A stretch of 64,000 nucleotides of DNA from the NCBI RefSeq assembly GCF_017255185.1, contig NZ_JAFKCZ010000009.1, positions 1-64,000 of the forward strand, in the 5' to 3' direction. Source of the stretch: Parahaliea mediterranea (GTDB lineage Bacteria; Pseudomonadota; Gammaproteobacteria; Pseudomonadales; Halieaceae). Below, one piece after another: positions 21,937-29,491 of this stretch. A program made the translations under genes and the position numbers. Numbering within the stretch: position 1 is the first letter of the stretch; each line of letters opens with the position of its first letter. Below the pieces are notes generated by a model. The model had not been told where the DNA came from. It ran no database searches and saw only the letters and a list, made by a program, of their open reading frames with translations.

Positions 21937-23021
21937 GGTGCGCAGCGGACATCGCCGCGATCCTGCACCAGGGCGCCGCGGCCTGCGACGGGGAGTTGTC
22001 GCTGCGGATCGACGACTGGCCGCTGCGGGTACGCTGCAACAGCCCGGCGCTGCTGGAGCGGCTGCGCCGCTATTTTACCCAGGTGGCGAGCGGCGCGCCG
22101 GCTCCGGCGGAAGCCGTGGAGCTGACGGTCCTGGAGCGGCCCGCGCCGACGCTGGACCTGGATTTCGCGAACTGGTCGCGCGAAGCCGGAAAGCGGGGAC
22201 GCAAGGACAGTTATGCCGACCTGGCCGACGGCCGCGTGATCCACAAGGTGCGCACCGGCATGGTCTTCCTGCAGAGCCAGGGCCAGCGTATTGCCGCCGG
22301 TCCCTGCCTGGCCAACGACAACCAGGTCATCAACTTCATCATCAACCAGTACATGAACGCGCTGCAGCAACGGGACTGGTTGATCTGTCACGCGGCGGCC
22401 CTGGTGGGGGAGGGGGGCGCGCTCGCCCTCGCCGGTTTTTCCGGCGGCGGCAAGTCCACCCTCATGCTGCACCTGATGGCGGGGTCAATGCGTTTTCTCA
22501 GCAACGACCGCCTGTTTATTCGCCGGGACGAGCCGGGTGTGGCGGCCCGCGGCGTGCCCAAATTGCCGCGGGTAAACCCGGGGACACTGCTCAACAACCC
22601 GCGCCTGCGCGCCTTGCTGGACCCGCGGCGGCGGGCCGAGTGCGAGGCGCTGTCCCCCGCGCAGTTGTGGGAGCTGGAGGAGAAGTACGATGTGCCGATT
22701 GCCGATATCTACGGCCGCGACCGGTTCGCCTCGCGCGGTCCCCTGGCGGCCCTGCTGGTGCTCAACTGGCGGCACGGCAGCGGCGAGCCAACGCAGATCG
22801 AGCCGGTCGAACTGGCCTCCCGGCGCGATCTGCTGGCCGCGATCATGAAGTCGCCCGGCCCCTTTTATTGCGACAGCCACGGGCGATTCCCGGGTGACAG
22901 GGTGCCATTGGACGAGGAGCGCTACCTGGCCGCGCTGGCCGGCGTTCCGGTATACGAAGCCCGCGGTGCCGTTGACTTCACGCGGGCGGCGGAACATTGC
23001 CGCCTGTGGCTGGGGGCCTGA
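21933..23021 (+). CDS. HprK-related kinase B (GAK system)
   Basis: This 362-residue protein resembles the kinase half of HPr kinase/phosphorylase. A P-loop GFSGGGKST lies at residues 168-176, preceded by DWLICHAAALVGEGG and followed by FLSNDRLFIR, as in the HprK catalytic fold. True HPr kinases phosphorylate Ser46 of HPr, but no HPr or other PTS gene is seen here, and members of this family occur with ATP-grasp and amphi-Trp proteins instead. The target may be a protein or small molecule of this operon. The start overlaps the previous stop by 4 bases and the next gene begins 3 bases after its stop. Confidence 0.85.
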   Translation: MRCAADIAAILHQGAAACDGELSLRIDDWPLRVRCNSPALLERLRRYFTQVASGAPAPAEAVELTVLERPAPTLDLDFANWSREAGKRGRKDSYADLADGRVIHKVRTGMVFLQSQGQRIAAGPCLANDNQVINFIINQYMNALQQRDWLICHAAALVGEGGALALAGFSGGGKSTLMLHLMAGSMRFLSNDRLFIRRDEPGVAARGVPKLPRVNPGTLLNNPRLRALLDPRRRAECEALSPAQLWELEEKYDVPIADIYGRDRFASRGPLAALLVLNWRHGSGEPTQIEPVELASRRDLLAAIMKSPGPFYCDSHGRFPGDRVPLDEERYLAALAGVPVYEARGAVDFTRAAEHCRLWLGA

Positions 23022-23024
23022 GTC

Positions 23025-23726
23025 GTGGCGCGCCTGCTGGCGGCGCTGGTGCGCCACGGTGAGTACCACCAGCGCTCGGATACGCCCAGCGCCCACCAGC
23101 CCTATCCCCTGACCGACGATGGCCGCCGACGGGCCGCGGAGGCCGCGCGGCGGTTCGTCGGTTGGCTGGCGGGACGGGGCTGGCGGGTGGCGCCGGTCAT
23201 ACACGCTTCAAACCTGCTGCGGGCCTGGCAAACCGCGGAGATTTTTGCCGGCGCGCTGGCGGCGGCGGGCCTGGAAACGCGCATCGACGCTTACGACGAG
23301 CTGGCGGAGCGCAGCGTGGGGGCGGCGGCGAACCTGAGCCTGGCGCAAATCGCGGACGTTATCGCCGCGGACCCGCGTTGCTTGCCGCTCCCCCCCGGCT
23401 GGAAATCCGACAGTGACTTTCGCCTGCCACTGACCGGCGCGGAATCCCTGCGGCAAGCCGGCGCCCGCGTGGCTTTGCACTTGCGCGCAACCATGGATGC
23501 ACTTCGCGCGTCGGCGCCCTCCGAGGACACCCTGCAGTTGTTCGTCGGCCACGGAGCGGCGTTTCGTCACGCCGCGGCGGATCTCGGCGCGCTGCCCCGG
23601 GAGGAAGTCGGGCGGGTGAGCATGCACCATGCACGCCCCGTGATTCTCGAGTGTCGGGGCGCGGCCGGCTGGCGCCGGGTCAGCGGCGAATGGAAGGCCC
23701 GGGGCGCGGAGCGGTCTCCCGACTAG
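23025..23726 (+). CDS. histidine phosphatase family protein (phosphoglycerate mutase-like)
   Basis: This 233-residue cytoplasmic protein has the catalytic RHG triplet at residues 10-12 (LVRHGEYHQRSD) and the second catalytic His in FVGHGAAFRHAA. It therefore probably works through a phosphohistidine intermediate, as SixA or PGAM-type phosphatases do. The start is GTG at 23025. In this operon it may reverse phosphorylation by the HprK-like or APH-like kinase, much as SixA removes phosphate from histidine phosphotransfer domains; that role is inference. Confidence 0.85.
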   Translation: MARLLAALVRHGEYHQRSDTPSAHQPYPLTDDGRRRAAEAARRFVGWLAGRGWRVAPVIHASNLLRAWQTAEIFAGALAAAGLETRIDAYDELAERSVGAAANLSLAQIADVIAADPRCLPLPPGWKSDSDFRLPLTGAESLRQAGARVALHLRATMDALRASAPSEDTLQLFVGHGAAFRHAAADLGALPREEVGRVSMHHARPVILECRGAAGWRRVSGEWKARGAERSPD

Positions 23727-23803
23727 GCCGGGAGGCGCCCCTGTAACCTGAACGACATGTTCATGCCATATAAAGGTGGGACAGCCATTGCGAGGGGTGT
23801 TCC

Positions 23804-25270
23804 ATGCGGGGCGACAGACTGGAAAGACACATACCGCGCGTCCGCGGCGTGAACGGGGCGCGCCTGGGTCTGCCCGTTGCGGCCGAGGCCTGGCTGGACG
23901 GGGCAGGTCACTCGGTCGCCCGCGAGTGCGAATCGGCCGCGGCGATGGCGTCGGTGCTGTCCACGGCCTGCCGCGGCGCGCCGCTGTGCTGGCCCAAGCG
24001 GCCGGTCCTGTTTATTTCCGACGCCCACGCCGATGCCCGCGCCTTTGTCGCCTCCCTCGTTGCCGGTGGCGGAGTGGCCCGGAGCGGGCCGGGGATCGGG
24101 GATTTTGTCCTGACCGAGGAGGGCGGGAACAGCGTCTTTGTCATCGGCGGTGACTGCCTCGACAAGGGGCCGAGCAACCTCGAACTGCTGCGCGCGATCG
24201 CCCGCCTGCGCGGGCTGGGGGCCCGGGTCAAACTGCTGGCCGGCAACCACGACATGCGCCTGTTGATGGGGCTGCGTTCGCTGGAGCGGCGCGGGAATCC
24301 ACTGACCGATCATCTGTTCGTCAGAATGGGGAGCAAGGCGGTGCCGCTGTTGCACGAGGTCCACTCCGAGCATGTGCTGGGCAATGCCCGCGCCATGCGC
24401 GACGTGCCGGACACGGCGGAGTGCCGGCGCCGGCTGCTGCCCGGAGAGGACTGGTTTGAAAGCTTCCCGCGGCTGGCGGCGCCGCATCTTGGCGCCGCGG
24501 CCATCGACAAGGAACTCGCTCGGGTGCGCGAGAAGGCGGATACCTTTGAAGCGCATTGCGCCCGCGCCGGCCTGTCGCCGCGCCAGGTGTACGCCACCGC
24601 CCTGTGCGCCCGTCGCCTGTTCCTGGGCGATAGCGGTGAATTCGCCTGGTTCTTCGGCGATATGCAGCTCGCCTGGCGCAGCGGTTCCTTCCTCTTTGTG
24701 CACGCGGGTCTCGATGATGAAATCGCCGGGTTGATCAGGCGCCGAGGTGTGGCCGGGCTGAACCGCCAGTACCGCGAAACCGCCTCCCGCGACCTGTTCC
24801 GCTTCTACTTCGGGCCGCTGGCCAATACCCTGCGCACCAAATACCGCCGCGAGGACCTGCCCCTGACCGGGCGGGGCGTGGCGCAGGCCTATCGCAGCGG
24901 CCTGCACTTCGTGGTGCATGGCCACCGCAGCCGCCAACGGGGGCAGCGACTGGCGCTGCGTTCCGGTATGCTGCACCTGGAGGGCGACGTGACCCTGGAC
25001 CGCAATTCGCGCTACCGCCTGGGTCTCGAGGGCCACGGAGCCGGGGCGACCATCATCCGGCCCGACGGCCGTATCGTCGGGGTCAGCACCGACTACCCGC
25101 GAGCCAAGGTTTTCGAGCCCGCCGTCTACCTGAACCACAGGACAGCCCAGATCCATGAGACAAAGCCGCAAGAGTTTTCGTCACGAATCGCTGCAGGACG
25201 CCGACAGTATCCAGGAGATGCTCGAGGCGATTGCCCGGGGCCTGGCCAAGGGAAAACTCAGTTTCAGTGA
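23804..25270 (+). CDS. calcineurin-like metallophosphatase of the GAK-like operon
   Basis: This protein of 488 residues as read has the full metallophosphoesterase set: D73-A-H75, GD at 116-117 with D120, G147-N-H-D150, LFVHAGLDDE, and HFVVHGHRSR near residue 370. Relatives are protein phosphatases, Ap4A hydrolases or phosphodiesterases. The C-terminal 39 codons overlap the amphi-Trp gene in another frame, and this tail (rich in R, G, Q) looks uncharacteristic. The functional domain probably ends before it. A 77 bp gap separates it from the histidine phosphatase, the largest in the operon. Confidence 0.85.
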   Translation: MRGDRLERHIPRVRGVNGARLGLPVAAEAWLDGAGHSVARECESAAAMASVLSTACRGAPLCWPKRPVLFISDAHADARAFVASLVAGGGVARSGPGIGDFVLTEEGGNSVFVIGGDCLDKGPSNLELLRAIARLRGLGARVKLLAGNHDMRLLMGLRSLERRGNPLTDHLFVRMGSKAVPLLHEVHSEHVLGNARAMRDVPDTAECRRRLLPGEDWFESFPRLAAPHLGAAAIDKELARVREKADTFEAHCARAGLSPRQVYATALCARRLFLGDSGEFAWFFGDMQLAWRSGSFLFVHAGLDDEIAGLIRRRGVAGLNRQYRETASRDLFRFYFGPLANTLRTKYRREDLPLTGRGVAQAYRSGLHFVVHGHRSRQRGQRLALRSGMLHLEGDVTLDRNSRYRLGLEGHGAGATIIRPDGRIVGVSTDYPRAKVFEPAVYLNHRTAQIHETKPQEFSSRIAAGRRQYPGDARGDCPGPGQGKTQFQ

Positions 25271-25421
25271 CGACGACGACCAGGTCCAGCTGAAGCCGGC
25301 GGGCCTGTTGAACTTTCGCGTTTCGGCGACGGAGGACGAGGGGGAACACCGGCTCAGCTTGCGCATTAGCTGGCAGCCCGACGGCGAGCAGGCACAGCGC
25401 AAGGCCCTGCGTGTGAAATAG
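25155..25421 (+). CDS. amphi-Trp domain protein (GAK system)
   Basis: This 88-residue protein matches the amphi-Trp family. It starts with the FRHESLQDADSIQEML helix, continues IARGLAKGKLSFSDDDDQVQL, and ends in an alternating strand closed by Trp (LSLRISW, W73). The family has no known activity and is named for this amphipathic strand with a terminal Trp. It co-occurs with HprK-related kinases and ATP-grasp enzymes. The start at 25155 is required to keep the conserved first helix, so it overlaps the metallophosphatase frame by 116 bases. It could be the small acceptor or carrier protein modified by the operon's kinase or ligase. Confidence 0.85.
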   Translation: MRQSRKSFRHESLQDADSIQEMLEAIARGLAKGKLSFSDDDDQVQLKPAGLLNFRVSATEDEGEHRLSLRISWQPDGEQAQRKALRVK

Positions 25422-25425
25422 CGCG

Positions 25426-25638
25426 CTAGCGCCGTGTGCGCGGCTCGAGTTGCCGGGCGAGCGAATCCAGCTGCCGCTGGTTGAAATTCCGCCAGCGCAG
25501 GCAATCCAGGTTGATGAAGTCCGGATCCCTTGCCAGGTAGCGCCGAACCGCCGCGCGCATCAGGTCCTGCTGGCTGAATTCGGCACGTGTTGCGTGTGCT
25601 TGTGAGCTGCCTTGCATGGTCCCGGCCCGGCTTGCCAA
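25426..25638 (-). CDS. small hypothetical protein
   Basis: This predicted 70-residue protein (63 if started at 25617) is convergent with the amphi-Trp gene, with 4 bases between the two stops. It is mostly helical and Arg/Gln-rich (QQDLMRAAVRRYLARDPDF). A basic, short DNA- or protein-binding peptide is possible. I recognise no family. Codon positions look plausible, but evidence for translation is weak. Confidence 0.4.
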   Translation of the reverse strand: MASRAGTMQGSSQAHATRAEFSQQDLMRAAVRRYLARDPDFINLDCLRWRNFNQRQLDSLARQLEPRTRR

Positions 25639-26124
25639 TGTGGCGCAAATATTAACAATAAATAACAGTCAGGTGAAAGCACTTCCTGGGCCTTACCCGG
25701 TCTTGCCGGACCGTTGATTTACTTCTAAAGATTCCGATTTTTTATAATAAAAACAACGCTCTAGTGTTTAAGCCGCAGTGCATTCCGCCATTGGCGATTC
25801 TCACCTCGCGCGCCTCCTGCCGGCCCGTCGCCGGCGCGGGTTTAGGCCCGGCTGCGGAACGTTCCCCCGGTTCAACTATCTGGCAGCCACCCGACGAGGG
25901 CTTGGTGTACGCTGCCGCTGTCCCGCTTCATCCATATGCGGGAAGCCAGTTGAAGCCGCAGGCCCTAGTCTCGTCAACGACAAGACACCAACGGGGTGAC
26001 AGGTACGGGCGTGGCGAAGACCTTGCGGGAACAGATCGCATTGGTCCGCTGAGGTGCCGGCGGCACCGGACTGGCTTGTGCCGGGCAGTGGTTCCGGAAC
26101 AACACAGTGAACAAGGAGTAGAGC
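25639..26124 (+). other. non-coding stretch upstream of SDR pair
   Basis: No convincing gene lies here; frames through it show no recognisable protein. The first 120 bases are AT-rich with a TATAAT at 25743-25748, a likely -10 box for the following genes. The rest is ordinary GC-rich sequence. An AAGGAG at 26113-26118 serves the SDR gene at 26125. Confidence 0.5.
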
Positions 26125-26877
26125 ATGCAGCAATTCGACAACAAGACCGCCCTGGTGACTGGCGCCGGCAGTGGCATTGGCGCTGTCGTGGCAAAGGCCC
26201 TGGCGCGTGCCGGCGCCCGGGTGGTGTTGGTGGACGTGGCCGCCTCCGGCCAGGCCACCGCCGACGGGATCAATGCCGAGGGGGGCAAGGCCCTGTTCCA
26301 GCAGTGCGACATCCAGGATTCGGCGTCGGTAGCAGCGGCGGTCGGCGCCGCGGTGGCGCATTTTGGCGGCATTGATATCGCGGTGAACAACGCCGCCATC
26401 GACCCGGAGGTGGCGCCGGTGGCCGAGTGGGACGAGGCCGTGATGGAGCGCATTCTGGCGATCAACGTCAAGGGCATGTTCCTGTGCCTGAAGCACGAGA
26501 TCGCGCAAATGCTGGAGCAGGGCGGCGGTGCCATTGTCAATCTGGCCTCCGCGGCGGGCGTGGTGGGTGTGGCCAACAAGCCCGCCTACACCGCCAGCAA
26601 GCACGCGGTGGTGGGGCTGACCAAGGCCTCGGCCCTGCAGTACGCCCCCCGGGGACTGCGCATCAACGCGGTGTGCCCCGGGGCGGTGGATACGCCCATG
26701 CTGGCGGAAAACCTGCCCCCGGGAGTCGATAAAAGCGTCATTGGCGCCAACCATCCCATCGGTCGCCTGGCGACCTCGGCGGAGGTCGCCGAGGCCATCC
26801 TGTGGCTGTGTTCGGACAGCGCCAGCTACGTGGTGGGCCACGCCCTGACGGTCGATGGCGGACTGACCATCCAATAA
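26125..26877 (+). CDS. SDR family oxidoreductase (classical short-chain dehydrogenase)
   Basis: This 250-residue NAD(P)-dependent enzyme has the Rossmann TGAGSGIG, NNAA, the catalytic Ser in NLASAAG and YTASK, with the C-terminal GHALTVDGG. An acidic residue after the second strand (VDVAA) suggests NAD preference. AAGGAG precedes the ATG by 6 bases. It is followed after 15 bases by a second SDR, so the two likely perform successive or complementary alcohol/ketone steps in the accessory catabolic region. The substrate is unknown. Confidence 0.9.
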   Translation: MQQFDNKTALVTGAGSGIGAVVAKALARAGARVVLVDVAASGQATADGINAEGGKALFQQCDIQDSASVAAAVGAAVAHFGGIDIAVNNAAIDPEVAPVAEWDEAVMERILAINVKGMFLCLKHEIAQMLEQGGGAIVNLASAAGVVGVANKPAYTASKHAVVGLTKASALQYAPRGLRINAVCPGAVDTPMLAENLPPGVDKSVIGANHPIGRLATSAEVAEAILWLCSDSASYVVGHALTVDGGLTIQ

Positions 26878-26892
26878 ACAGTGGAGCTGGAT

Positions 26893-27735
26893 ATGCAAGA
26901 CCTGGATTTTAGTGGCAAGACAGTGCTGGTCACCGGTGGCGGCGCCGGTATCGGGCGCGCGATTGCCGAAGCTTTCGGCGCCCGCGGCGCGGCACTGGCG
27001 ATCGCCGAGATCGATGAAACCCGCTGCGAGGCATTGCGCGAGGCCCTGGCCGGTAGCGGGGTGAATGCCCTGGTCAGCTGCCGCGACGTCACCCGCCGCG
27101 AGGACGTCGATGCCTTCATGGCCGAGGTCGCGGAACGCTTCGGCGGCCTGGATGTGGTCGTCAACAACGTCGGTGACTTCCTCGGTGTGATCAAGCCCTT
27201 TGAGTACAACGACGACGACGAGCTGGAGCGGCTCTACGCCTGCAACCTGAAGTCGATCTTCCTGGTCACGCGGGCGGCGATCCCCCTGCTGCGCCAGCGC
27301 GCGCCGGGGGGCTCGGTGATTTCCATTTCCTCAATCGAGGCCTTCCGCGGCATTCCCATGGCCACCGCCTACAGTGCCTTCAAGCACGCAATCACCGGCT
27401 TTACCCGCAGCCTGGCGCTGGAGCTGGGACCCGAGGGCATCCGCGTCAACGCCATCGCGCCGGAGACCACCGAGACCGCCCAGGTGCGGCCCTCGGAGCT
27501 GATTGCCAGCGAACACCAGGCGCACACGCGGCGCTGGATTCCGCTGGAGCGCTTCGGCCGCCCGCAGGACGCCGCGGGCAGCGCGCTGTTTTTGGCCTCG
27601 GACCTGTCGAGCTGGATGACCGGCGCCACCCTCAACCTGGACGGCGGCGCGCTTGCCGCGGCGGGCTGGTACCGCGACCCCAACGACTTGTGGACCAACG
27701 TGCCCGTGATCACCGGCAACGGCTTCAACTTCTAA
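26893..27735 (+). CDS. SDR family oxidoreductase
   Basis: This 280-residue classical SDR has TGGGAGIG, NNVGD in place of NNAG, SISSIEAF with the catalytic Ser and YSAFK. ATG at 26893 is preferred to GTG at 26881 because GGAG lies 6 bases before it. The C-terminal extension after the usual DGG (AAAGWYRDPNDLWTNVPVIT) is longer than normal and is seen in some hydroxysteroid-type SDRs, which hints at a bulky substrate. Its stop codon overlaps a dispersed repeat arm at 27734. Confidence 0.88.
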   Translation: MQDLDFSGKTVLVTGGGAGIGRAIAEAFGARGAALAIAEIDETRCEALREALAGSGVNALVSCRDVTRREDVDAFMAEVAERFGGLDVVVNNVGDFLGVIKPFEYNDDDELERLYACNLKSIFLVTRAAIPLLRQRAPGGSVISISSIEAFRGIPMATAYSAFKHAITGFTRSLALELGPEGIRVNAIAPETTETAQVRPSELIASEHQAHTRRWIPLERFGRPQDAAGSALFLASDLSSWMTGATLNLDGGALAAAGWYRDPNDLWTNVPVITGNGFNF

Positions 27736-27755
27736 AAAGGGGTCAGAGCCCTTTT
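27734..27755 (+). repeat. single arm of the GGGGTCAGAGCCC repeat
   Basis: The 22 bases are identical to the left arm at 12478-12499 and begin within the SDR stop codon. No complementary arm lies nearby, so it cannot form the long hairpin; a solo or half-deleted copy is likely. Confidence 0.85.
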
Positions 27756-27816
27756 CCTTGCGGATGTCGCTTGTCCTCCCCGATACGCCGGGCTTGGTTT
27801 TTAGCGCCCAAACCGT

Positions 27817-27842
27817 AACACTGTCGGCTGTTGTACAGTGTT
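27817..27842. promoter_or_regulatory. 8 bp inverted repeat upstream of the sulfatase
   Basis: AACACTGT (27817-27824) and ACAGTGTT (27835-27842) are perfect complements separated by 10 bases, 73 bases ahead of the sulfatase start. This is a candidate operator for an unidentified dimeric regulator. Confidence 0.4.
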
Positions 27843-27915
27843 GGTTCGGTCGTGACGCTACCGTTGACGGCGGCACGCACTGAATACCATTATCGACATG
27901 AGCGAGGGAATAATA

Positions 27916-29448
27916 ATGCACCGAATAACACGCCTTGGTCGCAGCGCGGCAGCATTGCTGCTGTGCCTGGCCTGCCAGCTGGCAGTCGCCGCCGACAAGC
28001 CCAACATCCTGGTTATTTTCGGCGACGACATTGGTATCTGGAACATCAGCCGCTACAGCATGGGCCAGATGGGTTACCAGACACCGAATATCGACCGTAT
28101 CGCCAACGAGGGCATGATTTTCAGCGATTACTACGGCGAGCAGAGCTGCACCGCGGGCCGCTCGGCTTTTATCACCGGCCAGCACCCGCTGCGCACCGGC
28201 CTGACCAAGGTGGGTATTCCCGGCGCCGACCTGGGTTTGCAACCCGAGGACCCCACGCTGGCGGAACTGCTCAAGCCCCACGGTTACGCCACCGGACAGT
28301 TTGGCAAGAACCACCTGGGTGACCGGGACGAATTCCTGCCCACCAACCACGGTTTCGACGAGTTTTTCGGCAACCTCTACCACCTGAACGCGGAGGAAAA
28401 CCCGGAAGACCCCGACTATCCCCAAGACCCGGCCTTCCGGGAGCGCTTCGACCCCCGGGGCGTGATCCACAGCTACGCCGACGGACGCATCGAGGATAGC
28501 GGTCCGTTGACCCGCAAGCGCATGGAAACCGTGGACGAGGAATTCCTGGCGGCGTCCTTAAAATTCATGGACAGGGCCCACGCCGAGGACAAGCCCTTCT
28601 TTGTCTGGTTCAACTCCACGCGCATGCACTACTACACGCACGTCAAGGACGAGCAGCTGGGCGCCAGCGGCCAGGGTTTCTACAATGACGGCATGGTGGA
28701 ACACGATGGCCATGTGGGGCAGTTGCTGGCCAAGCTCGACGAGCTTGGCGTCAGCGACAACACCATCGTTATCTACACCACCGATAACGGTCCGCATTAC
28801 AACCAGTGGCCGGACGCCGCCATCACCCCCTACCGCGGCGAGAAGAACACCAACTGGGAAGGCGGTTTCCGGGTGCCGGCCATGGTGCGTTGGCCCGGCC
28901 GCATCCCTTCCGGCGCGATCAGCAACGAGGTCATGTCGCACCTGGATTGGGTGCCCACCCTGATGGCGGCGGTGGGTGATGACGGCGTCAAGCAGGATCT
29001 CCTCGAGGGGCACCGTGCCGGCAACAAGCGTTTCCGGGTACACCTGGACGGTTACAATTTCCTGCCCTATCTCACCGGCGAGAGTGAAAGCGGGCCGCGG
29101 GAGGAGTTCTTCTACTTCAGCGACGACGGCCTGTTGACCGCCACGCGCATCGGCGACTGGAAAATGGTCTTCGCCGAGCAGCGCGCGCGGCGTTTCGATG
29201 TCTGGCGCGACCCCTTCGTGCCCCTGCGCATCCCCAAACTCTTCAACCTGCGCCGGGACCCCTTCGAGCGCGCGGACACCGACGCCAACAGCTACAACGT
29301 CTGGTGGGACAAGAAGATTGCACCGCAGGCGATGAAGGCCAGGGTCGCGGTAACCCTGTTCGTGCGGTCCCTGCAGACCTATCCGCCACGGCAGCGGCCC
29401 GCCAGTTTCACGGTGGACCAAATCCTGGAATCCCTGTACCAGGAGTAG
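27916..29448 (+). CDS. secreted type I sulfatase (arylsulfatase family)
   Basis: This 510-residue periplasmic or secreted enzyme hydrolyses sulfate esters. It has a signal peptide ending LAVAAD, then NILVIFGDDIG with metal-binding Asp residues. The sulfatase signature C78-T-A-G-R82 has a Cys destined for conversion to formylglycine. VIYTTDNGPHYNQWPD carries further metal ligands. ATG at 27916 is preferred to 27898 because GAGGGA lies just upstream. No formylglycine-generating enzyme is present nearby, so maturation must come from elsewhere. It lies within the accessory catabolic region and may remove sulfate from its substrate. Confidence 0.92.
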   Translation: MHRITRLGRSAAALLLCLACQLAVAADKPNILVIFGDDIGIWNISRYSMGQMGYQTPNIDRIANEGMIFSDYYGEQSCTAGRSAFITGQHPLRTGLTKVGIPGADLGLQPEDPTLAELLKPHGYATGQFGKNHLGDRDEFLPTNHGFDEFFGNLYHLNAEENPEDPDYPQDPAFRERFDPRGVIHSYADGRIEDSGPLTRKRMETVDEEFLAASLKFMDRAHAEDKPFFVWFNSTRMHYYTHVKDEQLGASGQGFYNDGMVEHDGHVGQLLAKLDELGVSDNTIVIYTTDNGPHYNQWPDAAITPYRGEKNTNWEGGFRVPAMVRWPGRIPSGAISNEVMSHLDWVPTLMAAVGDDGVKQDLLEGHRAGNKRFRVHLDGYNFLPYLTGESESGPREEFFYFSDDGLLTATRIGDWKMVFAEQRARRFDVWRDPFVPLRIPKLFNLRRDPFERADTDANSYNVWWDKKIAPQAMKARVAVTLFVRSLQTYPPRQRPASFTVDQILESLYQE

Positions 29449-29491
29449 GCGCCATCCGGGGCCCGCACCTGTCTCCGGGCAGTGGCGGGCC

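Noticed and set aside
25764-26375. 203-codon frame upstream of the first SDR
   Set aside because: Runs out of frame into the SDR gene and has no motif or convincing start.
27822-27837. A fourth TGTCG-N6-CGACA site upstream of the sulfatase
   Set aside because: Only the left half matches; the right half reads GTACA. The 8 bp inverted repeat at the same place is a better description.
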